Assembly: GCA_041906145.1 (NCBI GenBank)
Contig: JAYRJU010000002.1
Span: forward strand, 186,001-250,000
DNA length: 64,000 nucleotides
From: SHVO01 sp041906145
Lineage (GTDB): Bacteria; Pseudomonadota; Alphaproteobacteria; Rhodospirillales; Rhodospirillaceae
Direction of reading: 5' to 3'
The position numbers and the translations under genes were made by a program. Below, one piece after another: positions 17,945-26,175 of the stretch (position 1 is the first letter of the stretch; the number at the start of each line of letters is the position of its first letter). The notes beneath the pieces are model-generated. The model ran no database searches, was not told the DNA's origin, and saw only the letters and a list, made by a program, of their open reading frames with translations.

Positions 17945-19729
17945 TTAAGCCCAGAGACCTGCTTTATCAGGTGAATTTCCGGTATTTAACGGATCGGCGA
18001 ACTTCTTGGTGACCTGGAAGGTCAGTCCGCCTTTAAGGCCCATAGCGCCGTTCGCCTCCGTGAAGATGCCGACCAGGTCGCGGCGCATCTCCTCGGGCAG
18101 GGCTTCTTTGGTTCGCATCACCATGTCGAAAGCCCGTAATTCTTTCTTGAACATCCCGTCGAGTTGCAGGGCGCCGAGGCGGGAAAGATTGAGGTCGATG
18201 AGGAAACGCGTACCGCCGCCTTTTTTGCCGCCGCCGCCTTCCGGATCGCTGTCGCCTTCGCGCCGCGTGATGAGCGCGACGCGGTCGATCTGTCCTCCTG
18301 CGTTCCAAGGCACCGGCAGCGCGCGCCATTCGGCGCCCGCGTCGCGGGTGCGCGCGGACAATTCGCCCACTTCGCCGGACAAGGTTTCGGCGAGATGCGC
18401 GCCGCGCGGACCGGCCTTCTCCAGGGCGCGAAGGGTCGTGTCGCCCGGCCATTGGCGTGCGTCGCCGGTGCGCATGGCTTGAACAAAGGAGATCACGGCT
18501 GCGGCTGTACGCGGTCCACCGTCGGGAATGGCTTGCGTCAGTTGCTGCGCCGCTACCGGATCGCTGCGTTGAAGCACGCTCATGGACTCCGTCAGCGTCG
18601 GCCAGCCGACGTACGCACCGGCTGGTCCCGTCATTGGTACGGCGCTTGCGGGAAGCGGTAAGGGCAAGGGCGCGCCCACGCGCGGCGCGGAGGCGGCGGC
18701 CACTTCGAACACGATCTTTGTGCCCACCGGCAGGTTGGCGCGTACATTGAGTTGCACCTGCCGGTCCTCGATTTCGATCACTGGAATTGAATCGGCGTTC
18801 GCGATCACGGTCCCGGTTACCGTTGCAAGCGGCGGAGCCGGTTGCACCGCGCCGGGCGGTTGCGGCACAGCGGGCGGCTGCGCGCTCGTCAAAACCAGAC
18901 CCGGCGGCTGCTGCGGCGGCGTGAACGTCGGCGCGGCAACGGCGGGCGGCGGGCTCGGCGCTATTGGTGCCTGCGGCTGAAGAGCAGGAGCTTGCACGCT
19001 TGGAGGGGACGGCACCGTCAGCGGCGCCGCGTTTGGGAGTTGCACGCTCACGATCTTTAGCGCGAGTTCGCTTCCAGCGCCCACCGGCAGACTCCCGAGT
19101 GTCGGCAGCGGTGCCGGGGCGACGGCGTTCGCGGGCTTAGGGGCCGCCGGTTGCACGGGTTGCTGCGCCGCCGCGTTCGGCGCGGCATCGGCGGCCGGTG
19201 GCGCGTGGGTGATGACGGCGGAAATCGTACCCGCTTGCACGAACGGCGCGGGGCCGTTCGGCATCCAGGTCGCCGCCAGCGGCAGCGGCTGAGGTCCCGG
19301 CAAAATCTGTGTCTGCGGAAGCGTTATGGTCGGCGCGGGCGTGGCGGCCGGCACGGCGCTGCGGTTTTGCGCGAGGTACTGCGCGGTGGCCGTGCCGTCC
19401 ACGGTCGTGATCCGCACCGTGACTTGTTGCGGCGTAGCGCGTACCACTTCCAAATCAACCTGCGCCTTTTCAGGCAGCGCAATGGGAAGGCGGACCGCGA
19501 TATCGCCCACAGCGGTATGAAGCACCATGGTCTGTTGCACCGGCGCGTTCGGTGCTGCCGCTGGGATTTGTGCGTTCGGCGGCGGCGGAAGCACCACCGC
19601 TTCGAGTGTGGTCCCCACCGGCAGCGCCGCGATGGCCGGCGGCGGTTGCGCGATCACGATCATGGGCGCCGCCGCTGCCGCGGCCAGCACTTGCGGCAAC
19701 GCAACGTTCGGCGGCGGGACGGTGGTCAT
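17945..19729 (-). CDS. Probable flagellar hook-length control protein, FliK-like
   Basis: 594 residues. The first ~370 residues are extremely Ala/Pro-rich low complexity with scattered beta-like repeats (LPVGTTLEAVVLPPP, LPVGAGSELALKIVSVQLP, LPVGTKIVFEVAAA), each resembling an LPxGTxLxxxV unit. The C-terminal ~200 residues are folded and contain TRFLIDLNLSRLGALQLDG, similar to the FliK C-terminal domain (strand-rich, LGPLxL motif). FliK measures hook length and switches export specificity. It lies 12 bases after flhG on the same strand in a flagellar cluster. The family assignment is by pattern and context, not certainty. Confidence 0.6.
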   Translation of the reverse strand: MTTVPPPNVALPQVLAAAAAAPMIVIAQPPPAIAALPVGTTLEAVVLPPPPNAQIPAAAPNAPVQQTMVLHTAVGDIAVRLPIALPEKAQVDLEVVRATPQQVTVRITTVDGTATAQYLAQNRSAVPAATPAPTITLPQTQILPGPQPLPLAATWMPNGPAPFVQAGTISAVITHAPPAADAAPNAAAQQPVQPAAPKPANAVAPAPLPTLGSLPVGAGSELALKIVSVQLPNAAPLTVPSPPSVQAPALQPQAPIAPSPPPAVAAPTFTPPQQPPGLVLTSAQPPAVPQPPGAVQPAPPLATVTGTVIANADSIPVIEIEDRQVQLNVRANLPVGTKIVFEVAAASAPRVGAPLPLPLPASAVPMTGPAGAYVGWPTLTESMSVLQRSDPVAAQQLTQAIPDGGPRTAAAVISFVQAMRTGDARQWPGDTTLRALEKAGPRGAHLAETLSGEVGELSARTRDAGAEWRALPVPWNAGGQIDRVALITRREGDSDPEGGGGKKGGGTRFLIDLNLSRLGALQLDGMFKKELRAFDMVMRTKEALPEEMRRDLVGIFTEANGAMGLKGGLTFQVTKKFADPLNTGNSPDKAGLWA

Positions 19730-19741
19730 GGTCTTCGCCTG

Positions 19742-20590
19742 TTAAGGCGCGAGCAGCCGCTCGGCGATGGCTTCCACATCCATGGCAGCCTCGGACGATG
19801 GCGAGCGGATCAGGATCGGCGTCTGATTGCGGATGCATTCCCGCACGCGCGCGTCGCGGCGAATGATGCCGGCCAAGGGCGGTGAAATCTTCAGAAAGCC
19901 CTGACAGGCTTTGAACAGCGTCTGATAGGTGCGTTCGCCCTCGCGTGTCGAGTTCGACGCATTCACCACGATACGAATGTCCGTCTGCGGACGCTCCATC
20001 GCGGTGATCTTGATGAAGGCGTAAGCGTCGGTGAGCGAGGTCGGCTCGTCCGACGTGACCACGAGAATTGTATCCGCGGCTTTCGCAAGCTGACGCACCG
20101 ACTTCTCAACCCCGGCCCCCAGATCGAGCACGATGCGGTCGTAACGGCCGGCGAGCAGGGCGAGGTCCTCGCCCATGATCTGAAGACGCGAGAGCGGGAT
20201 GTTCGCGAGCGAGCCCGAACCCGAGCGTCCCGCGATCACGTCGAAACCGCCCGGCTCGTACTGCATCGCCGCCTGATTCAGCGAAAGTTTGCCGGCCACG
20301 ACACTGCCGAGGTCGTACTGGGGCATGAGGCCGAGCTGGATGTCGATGTTGGCCAGACCCAAGTCGCCGTCGAACAACAGCGCTTTCTGTCCGCGGCGCG
20401 CGAGCGCATGGGTGAGGGTGATCGAGAAAAAGGTTTTGCCGACGCCGCCCTTGCCGGAGGCGACCGCCATGAGGCGCCCGCGCTTGGCCGTCACGGCCGG
20501 GCGGCCCGCCAGACGCGGGCCGGCGCTTGTTTGACCGGCGGCGGGCGCGGGGCCCAGCGAACGTACGCCGGGGGGAACGGTGGTCGTCAT
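19742..20590 (-). CDS. flhG: FlhG (MinD-like flagellar number ATPase)
   Basis: 282 residues. ParA/MinD fold: deviant Walker A SGKGGVGKT (about 45-53), DGDLGLANIDIQLGL, the switch II region RIVLDLGAGVE and VVTSDEPTSLTDAYA. FlhG controls the number of polar flagella together with the GTPase FlhF. An N-terminal Pro/Ala-rich extension of about 38 residues precedes the fold; in other FlhG proteins the N-terminus holds the element that activates FlhF. It overlaps flhF by 4 bases (ATGA), a sign of coupled translation. Confidence 0.9.
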   Translation of the reverse strand: MTTTVPPGVRSLGPAPAAGQTSAGPRLAGRPAVTAKRGRLMAVASGKGGVGKTFFSITLTHALARRGQKALLFDGDLGLANIDIQLGLMPQYDLGSVVAGKLSLNQAAMQYEPGGFDVIAGRSGSGSLANIPLSRLQIMGEDLALLAGRYDRIVLDLGAGVEKSVRQLAKAADTILVVTSDEPTSLTDAYAFIKITAMERPQTDIRIVVNASNSTREGERTYQTLFKACQGFLKISPPLAGIIRRDARVRECIRNQTPILIRSPSSEAAMDVEAIAERLLAP

Positions 20591-21612
20591 CTCTTAACCT
20601 CGGAACGAATGCCGGTGGGGCGCAGCACTTGCGCGGGCGGCTCTTCCACACGCGGCTGAAGCTCTTCTTCGGGCGGCAATATAAGCCGCGCCATGGAAAC
20701 GGGATTGACCGCGCACAAACCGGTGGCCACATGCGGGTTCAAACTGACTTCGCTGAACATCAACTGACCGGCGTCGGCCGCCGCCAGGATTGCACCCAGC
20801 CGGCGCGTCATATCCAGACGTGTGGCGAGCAGCCGCGTCGCGCCCGAGGCGCCAAAGGCTTCACCGATGTCGGCGGCTTCCTGCGCGTCGCCGCCGGCGG
20901 CGAGAACCAGGATCGGTTCCACGTCGGCCGCGTTCACGAGGTTGCGCAAGTAATCCATGTCGTGCTGGCTGAACGGATTGAGGCCCGGGCTGTCGATGAA
21001 CACCAGGTCGTAGCGGCTCATCATCTCGTGGACGGCAAGGCCCAGCTGATCGGGACCGCGCACCTGGCGCAGCTCCACTTCAAGGATGCTGGTGAAGGCC
21101 TGCAGTTGTTCGATGGCGCCCGCGCGGATTGTATCGGCCGTGATCACGCCGACAGGGCGCCCGGCGAGCCGCGCGCGCGCGGCAAGCTTCGAGCACGTAA
21201 TGGTCTTTCCGGAGCCGGGCGGGCCGACCAACATGAAGGGACGCGGCGACTTACGCTCAGGTAAGGGCGCGAAGTCGAAATGATCTTCGAGGGCTGTGGC
21301 GCAGGCCATGGTCGGCGAGCCCACTTCGACGGCGGTGGCGGCCTGCACCATCTTCTCGACCAGGCGCGCGGGAACGCCGTGATACTCGAGAGCTTCCCGG
21401 ACTTTTTCGGCGAACGGCGTTGTGTTGCGGCCCGAGAGCGCGCTGGCGATGGCGTCGTCGTCGGCCGGGTCTTCAAGCGCGGCGGTGATGCGCACGCCTT
21501 GGCCGTCGGAGGACCGCTGGGTCGAGACGATGATGGCATCGTCCCCCAGTTCCTCACGCACCATACGCATGGCTTCCGCCATGGTTGGCGCATTGTACGA
21601 CTTAAGCCGCAT
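20587..21612 (-). CDS. flhF: FlhF, SRP-type GTPase placing the polar flagellum
   Basis: 341 residues. The N-terminus (KSYNAPTMAEAMRMVREELGDDAIIVSTQRS) is the FlhF B-domain start. The SRP GTPase core has G1 GPPGSGKT (130-137), ITADTIRAGAIEQLQAF, G3 FIDSPGLNPF and a late GATRLLATRLDMTRRLGAIL. FlhF directs the first flagellar components to the cell pole. It is shorter than many FlhF proteins because the basic linker is reduced. It follows flhA with a 78-base gap and overlaps flhG. Confidence 0.9.
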   Translation of the reverse strand: MRLKSYNAPTMAEAMRMVREELGDDAIIVSTQRSSDGQGVRITAALEDPADDDAIASALSGRNTTPFAEKVREALEYHGVPARLVEKMVQAATAVEVGSPTMACATALEDHFDFAPLPERKSPRPFMLVGPPGSGKTITCSKLAARARLAGRPVGVITADTIRAGAIEQLQAFTSILEVELRQVRGPDQLGLAVHEMMSRYDLVFIDSPGLNPFSQHDMDYLRNLVNAADVEPILVLAAGGDAQEAADIGEAFGASGATRLLATRLDMTRRLGAILAAADAGQLMFSEVSLNPHVATGLCAVNPVSMARLILPPEEELQPRVEEPPAQVLRPTGIRSEVKR

Positions 21613-21690
21613 CTAGTCCCCGCACCAGGTGAACGCCGCGTCCGGCGCCACTGGCCCCTATCTTTCCTTCAGCTGGATCTGATTGCCCAC

Positions 21691-23865
21691 TTAGATTTGG
21701 CCAACCGTCCGGATCTTCGCCTTCGGATGAATTTCGTTCTGTGACATTACCACGGTCATGGGCCGGAAGCGGTCGATAATCGAGCGCACATACGGTCTGA
21801 CAGTGGGCGACGTCAGAAGCACAGGGGTTTCCCCTTGCATTGCAAAGCGCTCGAAGTTCTGGCGCACGGCCGTGATGAACTCCTGCAGTTTCGACGGCGC
21901 CATTGATAGCTGGCGGTCGTCGCCCTGACCCGTGAGCGACTCGCCGAATTCCTGCTCCCATTCCGGCGAAAGCGCAACCAACGGTATGACTCCGTTCTCG
22001 TCGACGTTCTTGTCGGACAACTGGCGCGAGAGGCGCGCGCGCACGTGTTCGGAGATCATGAGCACGTTGCGGGTGATGGCGCAGGCTTCCGAAATGCCTT
22101 CCAGGATTGTCGGTAGGTCGCGCACCGAGATGCGCTCGTTGAGCAGGTTCTGCAGGACGCGCTGGATGCCGGCGACCGAGATTTGCGACGGCACGACTTC
22201 GCCGATGAGCTTCTGTTGCTCCTTGTCGAGTTCGTTGAGCAGCTTTTGCGTCTCGGTGTACGAGAGCAGCTCTGCCATGTTGTCGCGCACGACTTCGGTA
22301 AGGTGCGTGGTGATGACGGTTGGCGGATCCACGACCGTGTAGCCGCGGAACAGCGCTTCCTCGCGGTTGGCCGGATCGATCCACAGCGCCGGAAGGCCAA
22401 ACGTAGGTTCCTTGGTGCGTTCGCCCGGCAGCGAGATTTCCTCGCCGCGGGGATCCATGACCAGCAGCATGTTCGGGCGCAGGTCGCCTTTGCCCGCTTC
22501 GACTTCCTTGATGTAGACGGCGTAGGAGTTTGCCGGCAGCTGCATGTTGTCCTGGATACGCACCGCGGGCATGACGAAGCCCATGTCGGTGGCAAGGGCG
22601 CGGCGCAGCGACTTGATCTGGTCGGTGAGGCGCTTATTGTCGTTGTTGATCAGCGACAGGAGGCCGTAACCCAGTTCCAGGCGCACCATGTCGATCTTCA
22701 TGGCCTGGCTGATGGGTTCTTCCTGAACCGGCACTTCCTGCTTGGCTTTGATCTCTTCAATCTGCTTGGCCTTCGTCGCCTTAGCGCCGTTCTGGAACGA
22801 GACATAGGCGGCGATGCCGCCACTGATGCCGGCGAGCAGAAGGAACGGGAACGCCGGCACGCCGGGCAGGATGGCCATGCAGACGGCCAGAAAGCTGCTC
22901 ATGCCGAGCGCTTTGGGGTTCTTCGTGAACTGCGCGGCGAGCGCGGAGTCCATCGTGTCCTTGATGCCGCCCTTGGACACCATAAGACCGGCCGCGGTCG
23001 AGACCACGAGGGCCGGGATTTGGGTGACGAGACCGTCGCCGACAGTGAGGCGGGTGTAGGTGTCGGCGGCTTCGGCGAAGGGCAGGCCGCGCTGGGCCAT
23101 GCCGATGATCATGCCGCCGATGACGTTGATGGCTGCGATGATGAGGCCGGCGACCGCGTCGCCGCGCACGAACTTCGAGGCGCCGTCCATGGCGCCGAAG
23201 AAGTCACTTTCTTTCTGGAGGTCTTCGCGGCGGAGCTTTGCCTCCTGTTCGTCGATCAGGCCGGCTGACAAGTCGGCATCGATGGCCATCTGCTTGCCGG
23301 GCATGGCGTCCAAGGTGAAACGCGCCGTCACTTCGGCGATACGCGTCGAACCTTTCGTGATCACCATGAAGTTCACGAGGGTCAGGATGGAGAAGACGAT
23401 GACCCCGATGATGAAGTTGTCGCCCATGACGAAGCCGCCGAACGCCTGAATGACGTGACCGGCGGCGTGGGTGCCTTCGTGACCGTGCGCGAGGATGAGG
23501 CGGGTCGAAGCGAGGTTAAGCGCGAGACGTAAGAGGGTCGCGATCAGCAGCACAACGGGGAAGGAGTTGAATTCCATCGCGCGGCTGATGAAGACGACGG
23601 TCATCATGATCAGGACGGCCAGTGTGATCGAAAGCGCGAGCGAGATGTCGAGCAGCCACGCCGGCAGCGGCATAATGAGCACGACCAGGATGAGCACGAT
23701 GCCCATCGCGAAGCCGAGATCGCCGCGGCGCAAGGACGCCGAGATCCGGTCGCCCATTGGTGCGAAATTGAAGCTCGGGAAGGCGGCGCCGTTCTGCGCA
23801 ACCGCGGTCGATCCGGCCGGTGCGGGGACGCTCGCCCCGCCTGGTTGCGCTGTTTGTTCGGCCAT
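21691..23865 (-). CDS. flhA: Flagellar export gate protein FlhA
   Basis: 724 residues from ATG at 23865, preceded by AAGAGGGTGAG; an upstream extension is not needed. The N-terminal half holds about eight membrane helices, including GIVLILVVLIMPLPAWLLD and the FHIPEP-like cytoplasmic loop (MVITKGSTRIAEVTARFTLDAMPGKQMAIDADL). The C-terminal cytoplasmic domain (about 380-724) carries IRIRDNMQLPANSYAVYIK-like segments (VRIQDNMQLP), ALWIDPANREEA, and PTILEGISEACAITRN. It forms the nonameric export gate of the flagellar type III system. First gene of an flhA-flhF-flhG-fliK-like run. Confidence 0.96.
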   Translation of the reverse strand: MAEQTAQPGGASVPAPAGSTAVAQNGAAFPSFNFAPMGDRISASLRRGDLGFAMGIVLILVVLIMPLPAWLLDISLALSITLAVLIMMTVVFISRAMEFNSFPVVLLIATLLRLALNLASTRLILAHGHEGTHAAGHVIQAFGGFVMGDNFIIGVIVFSILTLVNFMVITKGSTRIAEVTARFTLDAMPGKQMAIDADLSAGLIDEQEAKLRREDLQKESDFFGAMDGASKFVRGDAVAGLIIAAINVIGGMIIGMAQRGLPFAEAADTYTRLTVGDGLVTQIPALVVSTAAGLMVSKGGIKDTMDSALAAQFTKNPKALGMSSFLAVCMAILPGVPAFPFLLLAGISGGIAAYVSFQNGAKATKAKQIEEIKAKQEVPVQEEPISQAMKIDMVRLELGYGLLSLINNDNKRLTDQIKSLRRALATDMGFVMPAVRIQDNMQLPANSYAVYIKEVEAGKGDLRPNMLLVMDPRGEEISLPGERTKEPTFGLPALWIDPANREEALFRGYTVVDPPTVITTHLTEVVRDNMAELLSYTETQKLLNELDKEQQKLIGEVVPSQISVAGIQRVLQNLLNERISVRDLPTILEGISEACAITRNVLMISEHVRARLSRQLSDKNVDENGVIPLVALSPEWEQEFGESLTGQGDDRQLSMAPSKLQEFITAVRQNFERFAMQGETPVLLTSPTVRPYVRSIIDRFRPMTVVMSQNEIHPKAKIRTVGQI

Positions 23866-23980
23866 ACTCACCCTCTTGAACCCCGCGCCGCGCACCGTGC
23901 CCGGCGGCGGCTTGATCGCTCGCGGCTAGGGCCTTTGCGTCCACAAATTTCCACGCAAAGGCCGGCTAGCCCCAAGCCCG

Positions 23981-24017
23981 TTAACTTTTGCCTGCGTGTG
24001 GTTAACACCTCGTTTAA
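23981..24017. promoter_or_regulatory. TTAA boxes upstream of flhA
   Basis: TTAAC at 23981, TTAAC at 24002 and TTAA at 24014, all 115-150 bases upstream of the flhA start. The last two are arranged TTAA-N8-TTAA, one base longer than the Caulobacter CtrA consensus. Since flhA is a CtrA target in other alphaproteobacteria, a CtrA site is plausible; the spacing deviation keeps confidence low. Confidence 0.35.
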
Positions 24018-24052
24018 ACCGGCAATTTTTGCCCAGCAGTATTTGGTCCAAA

Positions 24053-24097
24053 ATTTGGGGTCAGACTCCATTTCTTTAATTTACTCTGACCCCAAAT
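24053..24097. repeat. REP-like palindrome upstream of the RAYT gene
   Basis: A 13-bp perfect inverted repeat, ATTTGGGGTCAGA (24053-24065) with TCTGACCCCAAAT (24085-24097), separated by 19 AT-rich bases. It lies 38 bases before the RAYT start. RAYT transposases recognise and are often flanked by such palindromes, so it is probably their cognate repeat. The base composition is lower in GC than its surroundings. Confidence 0.75.
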
Positions 24098-24134
24098 ATT
24101 GTTACCGTGTTTCGCACTATTATCAGGGGGTTAG

Positions 24135-24866
24135 ATGGCGCGTCTGGGCCGGTATTTTGTGGCGGATCAGCCCCTGCATGTAATCCAGCGCGGCAATAAC
24201 AAGAGCCGCATCTTTTTTACCCGCGACGACGCCACCTCTTTCCTCGGCTGGCTGGGCGATGCGGCCGCGCGATACGGTCTTTCGATTCACGCCTACGTGC
24301 TGATGCCCAACCACATTCATCTCTTGGCATCGCCGCAGGACGCCGACAGCCTGCCGCGCACCATGCAGTCCGTCGGGCGGCGCTATGTGCGCTACCTCAA
24401 CCGGCGCATCGAACGCTCAGGCACGTTGTGGGAAGGACGCTACCGCGCGACCGTCGTCGATACCGACGCCTACTTCATGCGTGTCGCCCGCTACATCGAA
24501 CTTAATCCCGTGCGCGCCGCGCTCTCGCCCGACCCAGGGTCCTACCGCTGGTCGAGCCACCGGGCGAATGCGCTGGGAGCCGCCGATCCGCTCATCACGC
24601 CGCACGCGCTCTATCAGTCGCTGGGCGTCGACACGGCCGCACGCGCGGGCGCCTATCGCGCGTTGTTCGCCGAACCGCTCTCCGACGAGATGCTTGCCAA
24701 CATCCGCGGCGCAACCAATCGCGGCTGGGCGCTAGGTGACGACGCGTTCCAGGAACGTATTTCCGCCGCCGGCGGGCGCCGCGCGAAGCCTCTCGCCAAG
24801 GGGCGCACACGCGGGCGCACCGACACGCCCGTTTCAAGCCCCTCGCCGGATTTCCTCGCCGGTTAG
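24135..24866 (+). CDS. REP-associated tyrosine transposase (RAYT, Y1 family)
   Basis: 243 residues from ATG at 24135, after AGGGGGTTAG. Family features: an N-terminal MARLGRYFVADQPLHVIQRGNNKSRIF, the HUH metal-binding pair in MPNHIHLL, and the RSGTLWEGRYRATVVDTDAYFM...RYIELNPVRA segment with the catalytic Tyr region. The C-terminal ~45 residues are basic (RRAKPLAKGRTRGRT). RAYTs are IS200/IS605 relatives that are usually domesticated single-copy genes acting on REP palindromes. One such palindrome sits directly upstream. The gene appears intact. Confidence 0.9.
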   Translation: MARLGRYFVADQPLHVIQRGNNKSRIFFTRDDATSFLGWLGDAAARYGLSIHAYVLMPNHIHLLASPQDADSLPRTMQSVGRRYVRYLNRRIERSGTLWEGRYRATVVDTDAYFMRVARYIELNPVRAALSPDPGSYRWSSHRANALGAADPLITPHALYQSLGVDTAARAGAYRALFAEPLSDEMLANIRGATNRGWALGDDAFQERISAAGGRRAKPLAKGRTRGRTDTPVSSPSPDFLAG

Positions 24867-24870
24867 AGAG

Positions 24871-25998
24871 TCAGGTCTTCCCGCCCGCCATATCGATGTA
24901 CTTCTGAAGGATCGCTTCCACGTCCGGGACCGGCTGCGTCCAGGCCGAGCGCGGCAAGGTTGTCGCGCGGCCGCGCTGCAGAAGACGCGCCGGCTGAGGC
25001 AGGGCCAAGCTCGTCAGCGACACGCCGTGCGCCGCGAGGTCCAGCGCCGGCACCGGCTCGATAACCCGGCCCGGAAAAGCCCGCCCCAACACATCCAGCG
25101 CATTGTCATCGGTGGAAGCATCGAACACCGGCACAAGCACGGCGCCGTTCACCGCGAGGAAATTGGTGTAGGACAGCGCCAAGACGCGGCCGTTGCGCGT
25201 CACCGGGGGTGGGATGCACAAGTCGATCAATGTGGGGACGCGTCCCGCTGCGTCCCTGGTGCGTGCGAGCGCCGCCCGCGCCACCTTTAGAACCTCCGCA
25301 TGCGGATGGCCGTCCGGCGCCGTCGCGGCCGCGATCACGCCCGGCGCCAGGAACGCCGCGAGCGCGCGGACTTCCGTGCAAAGCGGATCGTCCGGCAGGG
25401 CAAGCTCTAGCCAAATCACACGCGCCGCGCCCAGCCAGCGTTGAAGGATCGCAAAGCCTTCAAGCCGTGTGACGCCGGAATTTCGGGCCGTGTCGAAAAC
25501 GCTTTCCGCCAGCGCGATCAACGTCCCTTCGCCGTCGGCGACAAAGGCGCTGTTCTCCAGTTTCAAGGGCGTGCGGAAGCGCCGCACCTCGGCATAGCCC
25601 AGAAGTTCGTGTGCGAACGTGCCGTCGGTTCCAGTTTCCGCGCGTCCGCCCCATCCACTGAATCCCCAATCGGCCGCGGCCAAGCCGCCTTTACCGTCCA
25701 CCAGGAAGCTTGGTCCGATATCGCGCAGGCGCGCCGACCCGTGACGCAGGGAAACGAGTGTCGCGCCGCTGCTCGCTTTGCGCGCCGCGGCTTCCGCGCC
25801 CGGTGAGACAATCAGTGATACCGGCTCATAACGCCCGGCGATCTCGGCGACGCGCGCGACGGCTTTTTGGAGCTCGCTCTCATGGGGCCACGGCAACCAT
25901 ATCTGCGCATGCCGCGCGTCGTCCGCCGGCAGATAGAATCCGTCGTCGCCCGGCGTACCGGAAGAAGGTGTCGTGGATGCGCCCGCCGCGCTCGTCAT
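24871..25998 (-). CDS. Agmatine-deiminase-like protein lacking catalytic residues
   Basis: 375 residues. The fold of the agmatine deiminase / peptidyl-arginine deiminase (AguA, PAD_porph) family is clear: IWLPWPHESE, LRDIGPSFLVDG, ADWGFSGWGG, FVADGEGTLIALAESV, a VIWLELALP strand, LSYTNFLAVNGAVLVPVF and ALPQPARL. However the active-site positions look wrong: the EGG motif reads ENS, the GHxD His/Asp pair reads TEVR, and the HC catalytic Cys position before the QP motif reads Thr-Ser. It is probably a non-catalytic homologue or has a changed activity. Its stop is 5 bases from the convergent RAYT stop. Confidence 0.75.
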   Translation of the reverse strand: MTSAAGASTTPSSGTPGDDGFYLPADDARHAQIWLPWPHESELQKAVARVAEIAGRYEPVSLIVSPGAEAAARKASSGATLVSLRHGSARLRDIGPSFLVDGKGGLAAADWGFSGWGGRAETGTDGTFAHELLGYAEVRRFRTPLKLENSAFVADGEGTLIALAESVFDTARNSGVTRLEGFAILQRWLGAARVIWLELALPDDPLCTEVRALAAFLAPGVIAAATAPDGHPHAEVLKVARAALARTRDAAGRVPTLIDLCIPPPVTRNGRVLALSYTNFLAVNGAVLVPVFDASTDDNALDVLGRAFPGRVIEPVPALDLAAHGVSLTSLALPQPARLLQRGRATTLPRSAWTQPVPDVEAILQKYIDMAGGKT

Positions 25999-26175
25999 GA
26001 AGAACCCCTGAAGAAACAGACCTTAGCGGCTCATCCTCACCTCCGCTATGGCATGCGGGTGCGGCCGCCGTCCGGACATGAAATTTTCTCGATTTGAGAG
26101 CAAGCAGCGGGATGCGGGCGTGGGCCGCTGCTGCCATTTTTCAGGCATGTCCCGAATATGCTAAAAGGAAAGTTC

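Noticed and set aside
16778..17974. 398-residue plus-strand open frame
   Set aside because: Antisense to the J-domain/SH3 gene, with Arg-biased noise and no motif.
22183..23268. 361-residue plus-strand open frame
   Set aside because: Antisense to flhA; composition is Arg/His/Glu-rich without protein-like structure.
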